Assembly (NCBI RefSeq): GCF_001612845.1
Contig: NZ_BDBF01000035.1
Coordinates: 1-64,000 of the forward strand
Direction: 5' to 3'
Source: Nocardia elegans NBRC 108235
GTDB lineage: Bacteria; Actinomycetota; Actinomycetes; Mycobacteriales; Mycobacteriaceae
DNA length: 64,000 bases
Under the pieces are notes generated by a model, which did not search any database, was not told where the DNA came from, and saw only the letters and a list, made by a program, of their open reading frames with translations. How positions within the stretch are numbered: the stretch's first letter is position 1; every line of letters starts with the position of its first letter. This document shows, piece by piece, positions 51,376 to 59,742 of the stretch. The position numbers and the translations under genes are program-made.

Positions 51376-52332
51376 GTGAGAGCGGCGTGGGCGCGGATCG
51401 CGCTCGAATCGCTTGCCGTGGTCGCGACCCTGGTGGGCGCCGCCGGTGTGGCTCTGCATTTCAATCGAACCGAGTCCCGGTGGCTGGTTCTGGCGGCGTC
51501 GGGCGCGCCGTACCTGATGTGTGCCGCACTGCTCGGGGTGGCGCTGTTCGCTGCCGCGAAGCGGTGGGCCGGGGTCGCGGTCGCCATTGCCGTTGTGGGC
51601 GTTGCGATCTGGACGCAAGCTCCGCTGTATGTCGGCCACTCTCCAGGCGACCACGGCACGCCGGTGACGGTGATGCAGGCCAATCTGCTGTTCGACGGCG
51701 CCGATCCGCAGGCGCTGATCGAGCAGGTGCGCGACCGCAAGGTCGACATCCTCACCGTCGAGGAACTGACTCCGGCCGCGGTGCGCGCCCTCGAGGGCGT
51801 GGGCCTGGACCGGTTGCTGCCGCATCGGTATCTGTCGCCCGGGCGGACCGCCACCGGTACCGGGATCTGGAGCGCCTATCCCCTCTCGGACACGGTGGAA
51901 TACGACGGATTCGTCCTGAACCAGCTCTCCGCGACCGCGACCGTCCCGGGAGCCGGACCGGTCACCGTCTATGCCTTCCATCCGGTGCCCCCGATCTCCG
52001 GAACGCACCTGTGGGCCGACGAATTGGTCCGGCTGCGAGCCATTCTCGACCGCTCGCCCGCGGATCGGCCGGTGATCGTCGGCGGCGATTTCAACGCGAC
52101 CTTCGACCATGCCCAATTCCGCGCGATGCTCTCGGGCCGGTTCAACGACGCGGCCGAACAGGAGGGCGCCGGCCACCTCGTCACCTATCCCACCGACAAG
52201 CGCTGGCCACCCCTGGTCGGCATCGACCACATTTTGGTCGCCGACGGCCGCGCGGACACGGTCGACACGTTCCGCCTGTCCGGGGCCGATCACAAGGCGC
52301 TCATCGCGCAACTGCGCCTCCGTCCGCACTAG
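51376..52332 (+). CDS. Membrane-anchored endonuclease/exonuclease/phosphatase family protein
   Basis: A 318-residue protein with three N-terminal hydrophobic segments (to about residue 85) and an extracytoplasmic EEP domain. MQANLLFDGADPQ, ILTVEELTPAAVR with the metal Glu, VIVGGDFNATFDHAQF, VGIDHILVADGR and SGADHKALIAQL are the ordered EEP motifs. It may hydrolyse phosphodiesters of lipids, sugars or nucleic acids outside the membrane. GGAGGT precedes the GTG. Confidence 0.9.
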   Translation: MRAAWARIALESLAVVATLVGAAGVALHFNRTESRWLVLAASGAPYLMCAALLGVALFAAAKRWAGVAVAIAVVGVAIWTQAPLYVGHSPGDHGTPVTVMQANLLFDGADPQALIEQVRDRKVDILTVEELTPAAVRALEGVGLDRLLPHRYLSPGRTATGTGIWSAYPLSDTVEYDGFVLNQLSATATVPGAGPVTVYAFHPVPPISGTHLWADELVRLRAILDRSPADRPVIVGGDFNATFDHAQFRAMLSGRFNDAAEQEGAGHLVTYPTDKRWPPLVGIDHILVADGRADTVDTFRLSGADHKALIAQLRLRPH

Positions 52333-52381
52333 CCCCGATCAGTTCGGGCCGATTGTCGGTACTCGCCGCTATCGTCCGCGT

Positions 52382-52945
52382 ATGCACCCGGCCACCGCAG
52401 TCGTCGCGGACATCGTCGCAGCGATCACACCGCTGGACCCCTTGGAGCAGGAACACATCGAGCAGACGCTGTCCTGGCTCGCCGGCACCGACGACATCTT
52501 CCGGCGGGAACCTCCCGCCACACCCCCGCAGCACCTGGTGTCGTATGTCGTGGTCGTCGATCCGGATGCCCGCGCCGTGCTGCTCGGCGCGCATCGCAAG
52601 TCCGGACTGCACCTGCCGATGGGCGGTCACGTGGACCCGGCCGAAAATCCCTTGCACACAGCGCGACGAGAGGCCGCCGAGGAACTCGGAACGCAGGCCG
52701 ATTTCACCGTTGTCGGCGAACGCCCCCTGTTTCTGACCATCACCTGGACCGTCGGAGCGCATCCACACCGCGACGTCTCGCTGTGGTACGTGATGCGCGG
52801 CGACCGCGAACGCCCCTTCGCACTAGACCCACGAGAATTCGCCGATGGGCGATGGTGGGACATCGATGACGACGCCATCCCCGAATCCGACCCCCACCTG
52901 AGCCGGTTCCTCACCAAACTCCGCAGCGCGCTGGCGGCGCGGTAA
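52382..52945 (+). CDS. NUDIX hydrolase
   Basis: A 187-residue Nudix protein. The box runs GGHVDPAENPLHTARREAA then EELG (residues about 81-104), matching G-x5-E-x7-REUxEExGU. A helical N-terminal part precedes it. It hydrolyses a nucleoside-diphosphate-linked substrate that cannot be predicted. The gene follows the EEP gene by 50 nt. Confidence 0.9.
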   Translation: MHPATAVVADIVAAITPLDPLEQEHIEQTLSWLAGTDDIFRREPPATPPQHLVSYVVVVDPDARAVLLGAHRKSGLHLPMGGHVDPAENPLHTARREAAEELGTQADFTVVGERPLFLTITWTVGAHPHRDVSLWYVMRGDRERPFALDPREFADGRWWDIDDDAIPESDPHLSRFLTKLRSALAAR

Positions 52946-52995
52946 CAGCCCCGGCTGCCCGCGACTACGCACCCGAATCCGCCGACGGGAAACGT

Positions 52996-53178
52996 TCAGG
53001 GCTTGTGTTCTTCGAGGTGCGTCCAGTACCCCGGGGCGAAATACGTGTACTTCGCCGCCGTGTAGACCGCCAGCACTCCCCCCTCGAGGAACTTGAAATT
53101 GTCCTCCGGGTCGGGGAAAGACTGTTCTCGGTCCGGCCCACTCGCTGTCGTGTATACGCGGAAAGGCATGACAACCAC
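52996..53178 (-). CDS. Small hypothetical protein (60 aa)
   Basis: A 60-residue frame with GTG at 53178 after GAGAGGG. It reads VVMPFRVYTTASGPDREQSF, then DNFKFLEGGVLAVYTAAKYT and YFAPGYWTHLEEHKP. It is rich in aromatics, with ordinary coding composition. No family is recognised. It follows the DUF2236 oxygenase gene by 42 nt in the same direction. It may be an independent small protein or a remnant. Confidence 0.5.
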   Translation of the reverse strand: MVVMPFRVYTTASGPDREQSFPDPEDNFKFLEGGVLAVYTAAKYTYFAPGYWTHLEEHKP

Positions 53179-53220
53179 GGTATCCCTCTCGCAGGGACGG
53201 CGGACCGACCTGACCGTCTT

Positions 53221-54081
53221 CTACACCAACGATTTTCCGAGCGCCTGCCGCCGCCGCATATCCTCGAGGTACCCGTCGAACGGGTAGCTGCGCCAGTGTT
53301 CGGGCAGGCGCTTCAGCACCGTTCCGATGGTTCGCATCACGATCTCGAAGGCGCGCTGCCGCCGCGGCCCCCATCCGAGCCCCAGCGCGTCGCGGAACTG
53401 CTGGGGAAGGAAGCCGGTGGTGAAGAAGCGATTGACCCGCGCGAAGGCGATTCGCTCGACACGGCCGTACGGCCCCAGGCCGATGACCTGATCCAGCAGA
53501 TAGCGGCGAACCTCGTCGTCGAACGAGATCTCGCCCAGCTTGGCGTTCCAGTACTCCTCGAAGGCCGCCCGGTCCGGCGGCCACAGCCGTTCCGGCATCT
53601 GCAAGGTGGTGCCGAAGCGTGCGGACTCACGGTAGAACTCCTCCGCCAAGTTATCGTCGATTCTTCCGTAGAAGAACCGGGTCGAATCATCGACGCCCCG
53701 ATAGATACAGGCGGCCACCCAGAGCTGGAGTTGCGGGTCGAAGGCGTTGTAGCGGACCGGGCTGCCGGGACGCGAACGCACCTGCCGATGCGAGGTGTCC
53801 ACGGCGGCACGGTAGGCGGCACGGTCTTCTTCGGTCCCGAGCATGGCCACCGCCAGATAGGTCAGCGTGGTGCGACCGCGCTTGCGCGGATGCCGCGCGT
53901 ATTGGCCGCTCTCCACGGTACTTTCGACGACTCCACGGCCGACCGGCGGCACACCGAGTTGCATCACGACATTCGCCGGGCCGCCCAGCAATGCCGCGGG
54001 ACCGGCCATGTACTGCCGCCGGCGGGCGAGTCCGGCATCCGGCGTCGGGGCCGCGGCGGCGGTTCGGGCGGCTCGATTCAT
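53221..54081 (-). CDS. Oxygenase MpaB family protein (DUF2236)
   Basis: A 286-residue DUF2236 protein. GPAALLGGPANVVMQLGVPP is the characteristic start, and ASHRQVRS-type His (here DTSHRQVRSR) and NAFDPQLQLWVAACIYRGV follow. These residues line a heme in latex-oxygenase-like and MpaB proteins. It probably oxygenates a hydrophobic substrate. CGGAGTG precedes the ATG at 54081, and a perfect dyad lies 22 nt upstream of that. Confidence 0.88.
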   Translation of the reverse strand: MNRAARTAAAAPTPDAGLARRRQYMAGPAALLGGPANVVMQLGVPPVGRGVVESTVESGQYARHPRKRGRTTLTYLAVAMLGTEEDRAAYRAAVDTSHRQVRSRPGSPVRYNAFDPQLQLWVAACIYRGVDDSTRFFYGRIDDNLAEEFYRESARFGTTLQMPERLWPPDRAAFEEYWNAKLGEISFDDEVRRYLLDQVIGLGPYGRVERIAFARVNRFFTTGFLPQQFRDALGLGWGPRRQRAFEIVMRTIGTVLKRLPEHWRSYPFDGYLEDMRRRQALGKSLV

Positions 54082-54102
54082 ACGTATCACTCCGAGGGTC
54101 AC

Positions 54103-54121
54103 TGAGACATTAGACGTCTCA
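54103..54121. promoter_or_regulatory. TGAGAC-N7-GTCTCA operator upstream of DUF2236 gene
   Basis: TGAGAC (54103-54108) and GTCTCA (54116-54121) are perfect inverted 6-mers, and AGACGTCT is a nested palindrome at 54112-54119. It lies in the 173-nt gap before a divergent acyl-CoA synthetase gene. It resembles a TetR-type site; no regulator adjoins. Confidence 0.5.
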
Positions 54122-54254
54122 TCTTCTCACCTTTCGAAGGTCGACGGCAATGCCCCCGAAACCGGGCCACCCCGCAATATGTGAATGTATATTCTGAATC
54201 GATCCGGCGACGCGATACGAAGGGTTCGCCGGCCGAGCTGGGATCGAGGTCTGT

Positions 54255-55904
54255 GTGGTGCTGTCGAGTTCTGCGAGCGAGCTGGTCCGGTCCGTCGGTG
54301 ACGCGTTCGCCGCCGCGTCGGTGTTGCGGCGGCGCGGCATGTTCGACCCGTGGCATCCGCTCGATATCGTGCGCACCGCGCGCGACGCCAGGACATACGG
54401 CCCCTTCGTCACCGTGCTCGCCCACGCCGCGCGCCGCAATCCGACGGCGCCGGCATTGGTCGACGAACGGGGCACCCTCACCTTCGACGACCTCGACCGG
54501 GAATCCAACGCACTCACCCGCGGGCTCGCCGCGCGCGGTTTCGGGCCGGGATCCGTACTCGCCGTACTGTGCCGCGATCACCGCGGCATGGTTCTGAGCC
54601 TGCTGGCCGCGGGCAAGCTGGGTGCCCGGGTGGTGCTGCTCAACACCGGGTCCGCGGGCCCGCAACTCGCCGAGGTCGTCACCCGCGAGAAGATCGAGGC
54701 TCTGCTCCTGGACAGCGAGTTCGTCGACCGCGCCCGCGCAGTTCCGGCCGGCATCCCCCGGCTGCTCACCTGGGACGACGACGCGACCTCCGCCCTCACC
54801 ACCATCTACGCGCAGGCCGGGCCGCATTCCACCGACCCCGTACCGGCGCCGCCGCGCCCCGGTGGACTCGTGATTCTCACCAGCGGGACCACCGGAACAC
54901 CGAAAGGCGCTCCGCGGGAAAAGGTTTCCCCGCTGCAGTCGGCCCAGTTCCTCGACCGGATACCACTGCCGCGCGATGCCACGATGGTGATGGCCGCGCC
55001 GATCTTCCACGGGACCGGGCTGTCCCAGTGCACGCTGGGCTGGGCGCTGGGTAATCGAATCGTCTTCCGGCAGCGCAAGTTCGATCCGGTACGCACGCTC
55101 GCCGCGGTGGCCGAATACGGCGCCGCGACCCTCGTGCTGGTGCCGACGATGTTGCAGCGCATCGTCGATCTCGACGAGTCGGTGCTGCGGCGGTACGACA
55201 CGTCGTCGCTCGAGGTGATCTTCGCCGCCGGTTCGTCCATCTCACCGGATCTGAGTCGCCGCACCGCGGACGTCTTCGGCGACGTGCTCTACAACCTGTA
55301 CGCCTCTACCGAGGTCGCGGTGGCGGCGGTGGCGACACCACGGGATATGCGCGAGGCGCCGGGAACGGTCGGCCGGCCGCCGGTCGGATGCCGGGTCGCG
55401 ATCTACGACTCCGACCGCAATCCGGTGACCACGCCGGGTGTGGTGGGCACGATTTTCGTCTCCAGCGGCCTCAGCTTCACCGGATATACCGACGGGCAGC
55501 ACAAGGAGATCGTCGACGGGTTGTTGTGCAGCGGCGACGTCGGGCATTTCGACGCCGACGGCCGGCTGTTCGTCGACGGCCGCGACGACGACATGATCGT
55601 CTCCGGCGGTGAGAACGTCTACCCTCTCGAGGTCGAGAACCTGCTGGTGAGCCGGGCCGACGTCGCGGAGGCCGCGGTGGTCGGCGTGGACGACCACGAC
55701 TTCGGAAAGCGGCTGCGGGCCTTCGTCGTTCGCGCCGGCGGAGCCGACGTGGACGCCGAGCAGATCCGCGACTACGTCAAGGCGAATCTGGCCCGCCACA
55801 AGGTTCCGCGCGATGTCGTCTTCGTCGACGAACTGCCGCGCAACGCGACCGGGAAATTGCTGCGGCGGCAGCTGGAATCCGAACGCGTCGCACCCTCCGA
55901 CTAG
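54255..55904 (+). CDS. Acyl-CoA synthetase (FadD12-like)
   Basis: A 549-residue ANL ligase. LVILTSGTTGTPKGAPREKV is the P-loop block, YNLYASTEVAVAAVATPRD the A5 region, SGDVGHFDADGRLFVDGRDD the A7 region, MIVSGGENVYPLEVENLL the hinge and NATGKLLRRQLE the catalytic Lys block. The arrangement is that of the mycobacterial FadD12 group. It would activate medium or long chain acids. It is divergent from the DUF2236 gene and its stop overlaps the end of the convergent next gene. Confidence 0.9.
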   Translation: MVLSSSASELVRSVGDAFAAASVLRRRGMFDPWHPLDIVRTARDARTYGPFVTVLAHAARRNPTAPALVDERGTLTFDDLDRESNALTRGLAARGFGPGSVLAVLCRDHRGMVLSLLAAGKLGARVVLLNTGSAGPQLAEVVTREKIEALLLDSEFVDRARAVPAGIPRLLTWDDDATSALTTIYAQAGPHSTDPVPAPPRPGGLVILTSGTTGTPKGAPREKVSPLQSAQFLDRIPLPRDATMVMAAPIFHGTGLSQCTLGWALGNRIVFRQRKFDPVRTLAAVAEYGAATLVLVPTMLQRIVDLDESVLRRYDTSSLEVIFAAGSSISPDLSRRTADVFGDVLYNLYASTEVAVAAVATPRDMREAPGTVGRPPVGCRVAIYDSDRNPVTTPGVVGTIFVSSGLSFTGYTDGQHKEIVDGLLCSGDVGHFDADGRLFVDGRDDDMIVSGGENVYPLEVENLLVSRADVAEAAVVGVDDHDFGKRLRAFVVRAGGADVDAEQIRDYVKANLARHKVPRDVVFVDELPRNATGKLLRRQLESERVAPSD

Positions 55905-56341
55905 TTCGCCGCGAAGAACCGATCCGCCATCGGATACCAGCCGGGGACCGCCGACGCGAGTTCCCCGGCGACACCGAGCAATTGCGCGGCCAGCAACTCG
56001 AGCCCGGTATCCCGTCGGGCAAGGGTCGTGGCGAGTCCCACCGGTACGGTTGCGCTCAATTCACGCAGCCGGGTGAATCCGCCGGGATCCGGGTTCGCCG
56101 CGCAATACAGCAGGGCGCTGCCCCACCGCTGGCAGAATTCGGCACTGTCCCAAAGGTTTTCGGCAGAACCCACGTCGATGACCACCGTGGGCGGCCCGTC
56201 GATCACCCAGCCTCTGCGAGTGACGCGGCCGACCACCGCCACCGACTGCTGCCCACAGACGCGATCGATCACACTTCCCAGCGGCCCGTCCGCACCGACG
56301 ATCGCCACCGCACCACGATCGGCCGTTTCCCGCATACCCAC
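55901..56341 (-). CDS. DapB-N-like Rossmann protein, short
   Basis: A 146-residue protein. VAIVGADGPLGSVIDRVCG is a nucleotide-binding turn and TVVIDVGSAENLWDSAEFCQ with LLYCAANPDPGGFTRLRELS follow the dihydrodipicolinate-reductase N-domain order. The C-terminal substrate domain of such enzymes is missing or reduced to a short helix. It may be a degenerate or specialised member. Its 3' end overlaps the convergent synthetase by 4 nt. Function is unknown. Confidence 0.5.
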   Translation of the reverse strand: MGMRETADRGAVAIVGADGPLGSVIDRVCGQQSVAVVGRVTRRGWVIDGPPTVVIDVGSAENLWDSAEFCQRWGSALLYCAANPDPGGFTRLRELSATVPVGLATTLARRDTGLELLAAQLLGVAGELASAVPGWYPMADRFFAAN

Positions 56342-56342
56342 C

Positions 56343-57260
56343 TCACCTGCCTATCAGATCCACCAGTTGCCGGCGCAGCCAGGACAGCGCCGTCTCGCCG
56401 TCGGGCCCGACGACGTAGAACGGATAGCTCTGGTGGACACCGGAATTCACGAACTCCGCGATCTGGGCCTTGCGCTCGTCCACGGCGTTCGCGTCGAGCT
56501 GGCCGGCCAGCAGGCCGAGACCTCCCGCGGCCAGCGCCGAATCGAGAAGATCCCCCGCATCCCGGGAGTACCGGTCGAACATCGCGGGATCGGGATTCGA
56601 GATCTCCACGAAGAATCCGGCGATACGGCCGGCGAAATCGCCGTCGGGCATCGCGCAGTACAGATCTCCGGCCGCACAGAACGTGTAGGTCCGCGGACCG
56701 AGCAGACCGAATCCGCCAGGGCGCGGGCCGCCCGCGCCGGCCCCGACGACAGGCGGACCGATCAGGGTGTCGGTGGGGGCGCGGCGAGGATCGGAGATCA
56801 AGCCCACCAATGCGATTCGGTCGGGCGCCACCACACCGTGGCCGGTGCCGATCTCGGCCGCGAGATCACCCGCGGCATCGGCGCCTTGGCTGTAGCCGAC
56901 GATCGCGATGCGGGTCGCGGTGCACGACCCTGCCACCGCGGCGACCGCGGCACGGGCTTTGTCGACGGCTTCGCGCTTGGAGCGGCCGTAGACCTCACCC
57001 TCCCAGGGAAAGGCGGTCGCGGTGTATGCGATATAGCCGGCCCCGACGTCGCCCGGCAGCGCATCGACACTCGCCGCGAGCATCCCTGTGCGCGGATCGA
57101 CGTCGGAGGTTTCCCACGTGCCGGGCACGGCCAGCACATACAGGCCGGGGCAACTCGGCGACGCGTGGGCGGGGGCGCCACCGCCGAAGTGCGCCAGGCC
57201 ACACGTCACCGCCACCAGCCCGGCGGCCGCGAGGGACTTCCAGCGTGTAGACGGAGACAA
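56343..57260 (-). CDS. Cutinase family protein, secreted
   Basis: A 305-residue alpha/beta hydrolase. It begins at a TTG (57260) preceded by GGAGG 7 nt upstream. Starting there gives a clean signal peptide (KSLAAAGLVAVTCGLAHFGG, then APAHASPSCPG). The elbow is IAIVGYSQGADAAGD with the catalytic Ser, and C-terminal cysteines (TFCAAGDLYCAM) form the expected disulfide near the Asp/His region. Substrates are lipid or polyester esters. An ATG at 57359 in frame gives an unnatural N-terminus. A dyad lies at 57336-57352. Confidence 0.85.
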   Translation of the reverse strand: MSPSTRWKSLAAAGLVAVTCGLAHFGGGAPAHASPSCPGLYVLAVPGTWETSDVDPRTGMLAASVDALPGDVGAGYIAYTATAFPWEGEVYGRSKREAVDKARAAVAAVAGSCTATRIAIVGYSQGADAAGDLAAEIGTGHGVVAPDRIALVGLISDPRRAPTDTLIGPPVVGAGAGGPRPGGFGLLGPRTYTFCAAGDLYCAMPDGDFAGRIAGFFVEISNPDPAMFDRYSRDAGDLLDSALAAGGLGLLAGQLDANAVDERKAQIAEFVNSGVHQSYPFYVVGPDGETALSWLRRQLVDLIGR

Positions 57261-57335
57261 GGTGACACCTCCGAAGCACTCGGCAGCTTTGCCGCGACCT
57301 CCGCGTCCGGTGGCGCGGTGTCGTTGGTGAGAGAA

Positions 57336-57352
57336 TGATAGATAACTTATCA
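57336..57352. promoter_or_regulatory. TGATA-GATAACT-TATCA dyad at the cutinase promoter
   Basis: TGATA (57336-57340) and TATCA (57348-57352) are inverted, and GATAACTTATC (57341-57351) is itself a palindrome about one central base. The AT-rich site lies 76 nt upstream of the cutinase TTG start, in the promoter position. Confidence 0.5.
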
Positions 57353-57360
57353 CTCCCATC

Positions 57361-57663
57361 GACCGAGTGTCGCCGGATTCGCACGAATTCGCCCACGTCG
57401 AAATCCGGCGTCCGGAAGTTCAGAAGAGCTCCACGACAGTGACATTGATTGCCGGTCGATGAGGCCGCCACACCGAGATCTCACCTTCCGTCATGCACGA
57501 CAAGAAGGCAATCTCGCGCCCGCGAGCAGATCCAGTAAGAACGAGGAGTAACTTCTGGCCCGCGCCTTGCCTGCGGGCGGTTCCGTCTTGTGCCGTCGAG
57601 AACAGTCCGGGGCGTCGGCGCGGGCTCGCGATTCGACAGCCGCCGAACGGGTACGCGCACGGC
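57361..57663. other. Intergenic stretch without recognised gene
   Basis: About 300 nt between the cutinase promoter and a small rightward ORF. Short frames occur on both strands, but none has a ribosome-binding site or recognisable protein sequence. ATTCG-CA-CGAAT near 57377 is a minor dyad. I see no RNA gene or mobile element. Confidence 0.4.
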
Positions 57664-57807
57664 ATGAGTCACCCCGAGAACACCGACGCCGAGCGGGACG
57701 ACCAGGAAACCCGGGGCAAGCGCACAGTCGATGCGCCGCCGGAGCGCTCCGGCACACTGGCCGGGCCCGGACCCGCCCGCGACCAGAGCGAGGATCCCGA
57801 CATCTGA
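57664..57807 (+). CDS. Small acidic hypothetical protein (47 aa)
   Basis: An ATG at 57664 opens MSHPENTDAERDDQETRGKR, followed by SGTLAGPGPARDQSEDPDI. It is hydrophilic, probably disordered and of high third-position GC. The RBS is weak. A strong hairpin follows 16 nt after the stop, which supports a transcribed unit. No family is recognised. Confidence 0.45.
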   Translation: MSHPENTDAERDDQETRGKRTVDAPPERSGTLAGPGPARDQSEDPDI

Positions 57808-57822
57808 TTCGGCTCGAGCCCA

Positions 57823-57850
57823 CGTTCCCGGTCGGATATCACCGGGAACG
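57823..57850. terminator. Hairpin between convergent genes
   Basis: CGTTCCCGGT (57823-57832) and ACCGGGAACG (57841-57850) form a perfect 10-bp stem with an 8-nt loop. It lies between the stop of the 47-aa frame and the end of the convergent fadB2 gene, so it can serve both directions. No U-tract is present, as is common in actinobacteria. Confidence 0.7.
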
Positions 57851-57863
57851 CGGGCTGCCGCCG

Positions 57864-58757
57864 CTAGTTGTACTCGTAGAACCCGCGACCGGTCTTGCGG
57901 CCCAGGCGGCCGGCGTCGACCATGCGGCGCAGCAGCGCCGGGGGTGCGTAGTGCGGCTCGGCGAATTCGCCGTACAGCGATTCGGCGGCGGCGAGCGCGA
58001 TGTCGAGGCCGACGGTGTCGAGGAGGGTGAGCGGGCCCATCGGGTAGCCGCAGCCGCCCTTCATCGCGGCGTCGATGTCCTCGGCGCTGGCGTAGCCCGA
58101 CTCCAGCATCCGCACCGCCTGGCACAGGTACGGGATCAGCAGCGCGTTGACGATGAATCCGGAGCGGTCACCGGCCTGCACGGTGGTCTTGTGCAGGGTG
58201 TTCTTCGCGTAGTCGGTGACGGCGGCGGCCGTCTCCGGCGAGGTGACCAGCGTCGAGATCACCTCCACCAGCGGCATCACCGGCACCGGGTTGAAGAAGT
58301 GCAGGCCGACGACCTGCTCCGGACGCTGCGTGGCTCCGGCCACCTTGATCACCGGGATCGAGGAGGTGTTGGTGGCGAGGATGCCGGCCGGCTTCACGAT
58401 CTTGTCCAGCTTGCCGAAGATCTCGTACTTCAGCGACTCGATCTCCGGAGCGGCCTCGATGACCAGGTCGCGATCGGCGAACTCCTCGATGTCGAGGGTT
58501 ACCCGTACCCGGGCGAGCACGGCGTCGGCCTCGTCCTGGGTGATCTTGCCCTTCGTCACTCCCCGCGAGATCGACGATTCGATGCGCTTGTGGGCCGCCT
58601 CGGCGAAGTCCGGAGTCGTCTCCAGGACGAGAACCTCGCTCCCGGCCTTCGCGCATACCTCGGCGATTCCCGCACCCATGGTTCCGCCACCGATCACACC
58701 GATCAGCTTCACAGTCGTCTCTCCCACCATCTCGGTTTCGAACACTTTCGCGCTCAT
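57864..58757 (-). CDS. fadB2: 3-hydroxybutyryl-CoA dehydrogenase (FadB2-like)
   Basis: A 297-residue hydroxyacyl-CoA dehydrogenase. LIGVIGGGTMGAGIAEVCAK is the NAD-binding loop, LATNTSSIPVIKVAG the Asn/Ser block, VVGLHFFNPVPVMPLVEVI holds the catalytic His and DRSGFIVNALLIPYL begins the C-terminal domain with PMGPLTLLDTVGLD. It oxidises 3-hydroxyacyl-CoA in beta-oxidation or butyrate metabolism. The neighbouring lipid genes fit. Confidence 0.93.
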   Translation of the reverse strand: MSAKVFETEMVGETTVKLIGVIGGGTMGAGIAEVCAKAGSEVLVLETTPDFAEAAHKRIESSISRGVTKGKITQDEADAVLARVRVTLDIEEFADRDLVIEAAPEIESLKYEIFGKLDKIVKPAGILATNTSSIPVIKVAGATQRPEQVVGLHFFNPVPVMPLVEVISTLVTSPETAAAVTDYAKNTLHKTTVQAGDRSGFIVNALLIPYLCQAVRMLESGYASAEDIDAAMKGGCGYPMGPLTLLDTVGLDIALAAAESLYGEFAEPHYAPPALLRRMVDAGRLGRKTGRGFYEYN

Positions 58758-58818
58758 TATCGCTGTTCGGGTAGTTGGAACAGGTTGCGGGCAAATTCGG
58801 GACCCGGCAACCGCTCCG

Positions 58819-59487
58819 TCACCTGTCACGCCGCGACGGGGAGCGATCGGCGATATCGCTGCTCGATCGGCTCGCCACGCGCCGATTCCGTTCCAGCAGG
58901 ACGACACCCAGCGCTGCAGCGGTGAAGGCGGCACCGCACCACAACGCGGTGGCCGGGCGACCGGTGTGATCGACGGTCGAACCGGCGGCGACCGGCCCGA
59001 GTACCGCACCGATATTGAAGGCGGTGGTCGCCAGCGCGCCGGCGATCCGGGGAGCGGTCGGCGTAGCGGTCTGCACGATCGTCGCGATCAGTGTCGAGCC
59101 GACGCCGAACGCGACCGCGCCCGCCACCACCGACATGACCGTCACCCCGATCAGCGTGTGTGCGACCAGCGCGGCCACCACCCAGACTCCGACGAGCAGG
59201 ACCGTTCCGGCGCGGACGATCCGGCGCCGATGGCGGTCGCTGTAGCGACCGGTGACCGTCACACCGAGGAACGAGCCGGCGCCGAAGACCGGCAACCGGC
59301 CCGCGGTCATCGCCATCACCGGCGCTCCCACCACCATTCCGGCGGCGAACAGCGAGGTCAGCAAACCGGCGGCGCCGAGCGAGACGCCGACATCGTCGGC
59401 GATCCGCTGCAGCAGTCCCGACACCATGAACTCCGATGTGCCCTGCGCGAACACCGCGACAGCCAGCACGAAAACCACAGGGGGCAT
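58819..59487 (-). pseudogene. Cmx-type MFS transporter with internal deletion
   Basis: The first 60 residues are MFS helices 1-2 (VFVLAVAVFAQGTSEFMVSG, then AGMVVGAPVMAMTAGRL). The frame then jumps to VFGAGSFLGVTVTGRYSDRH, which normally begins helix 7 of Cmx/CmlR-like chloramphenicol pumps. The second half is complete (ALATTAFNIGAVLGPVAAGS). The 222-residue product lacks about 150 residues, including motif A and helices 3-6. The ATG at 59487 has GGAG upstream, and the frame is preserved across the junction. Confidence 0.65.
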
Positions 59488-59742
59488 GAGGAAGTACTCC
59501 AGGAGACTGGGCGCACACGTAGGCGGGCGCCCGGCGAAAGAATCCGGCATCGTCCGGCGTTGTGAGACGCCAACCGCACCGGTCGCTCAGCGACCGGCGG
59601 GAACTCTGCTCACAACGCCGCCCGGCCCACAGGCCGAGCGGCTACCGTTCGGATGCCTCCGGAGAACTCACCGCACCACCCTGACAACGCGTATCGACGC
59701 GGTGGCGCCGCCGGAAATCGAAGGCGCCCGGCGACACTCGAC

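Noticed and set aside
57266..57359. Extended N-terminus of the cutinase from ATG 57359
   Set aside because: It places charged sequence before the signal peptide and spans the operator dyad. The TTG at 57260 has a proper RBS.
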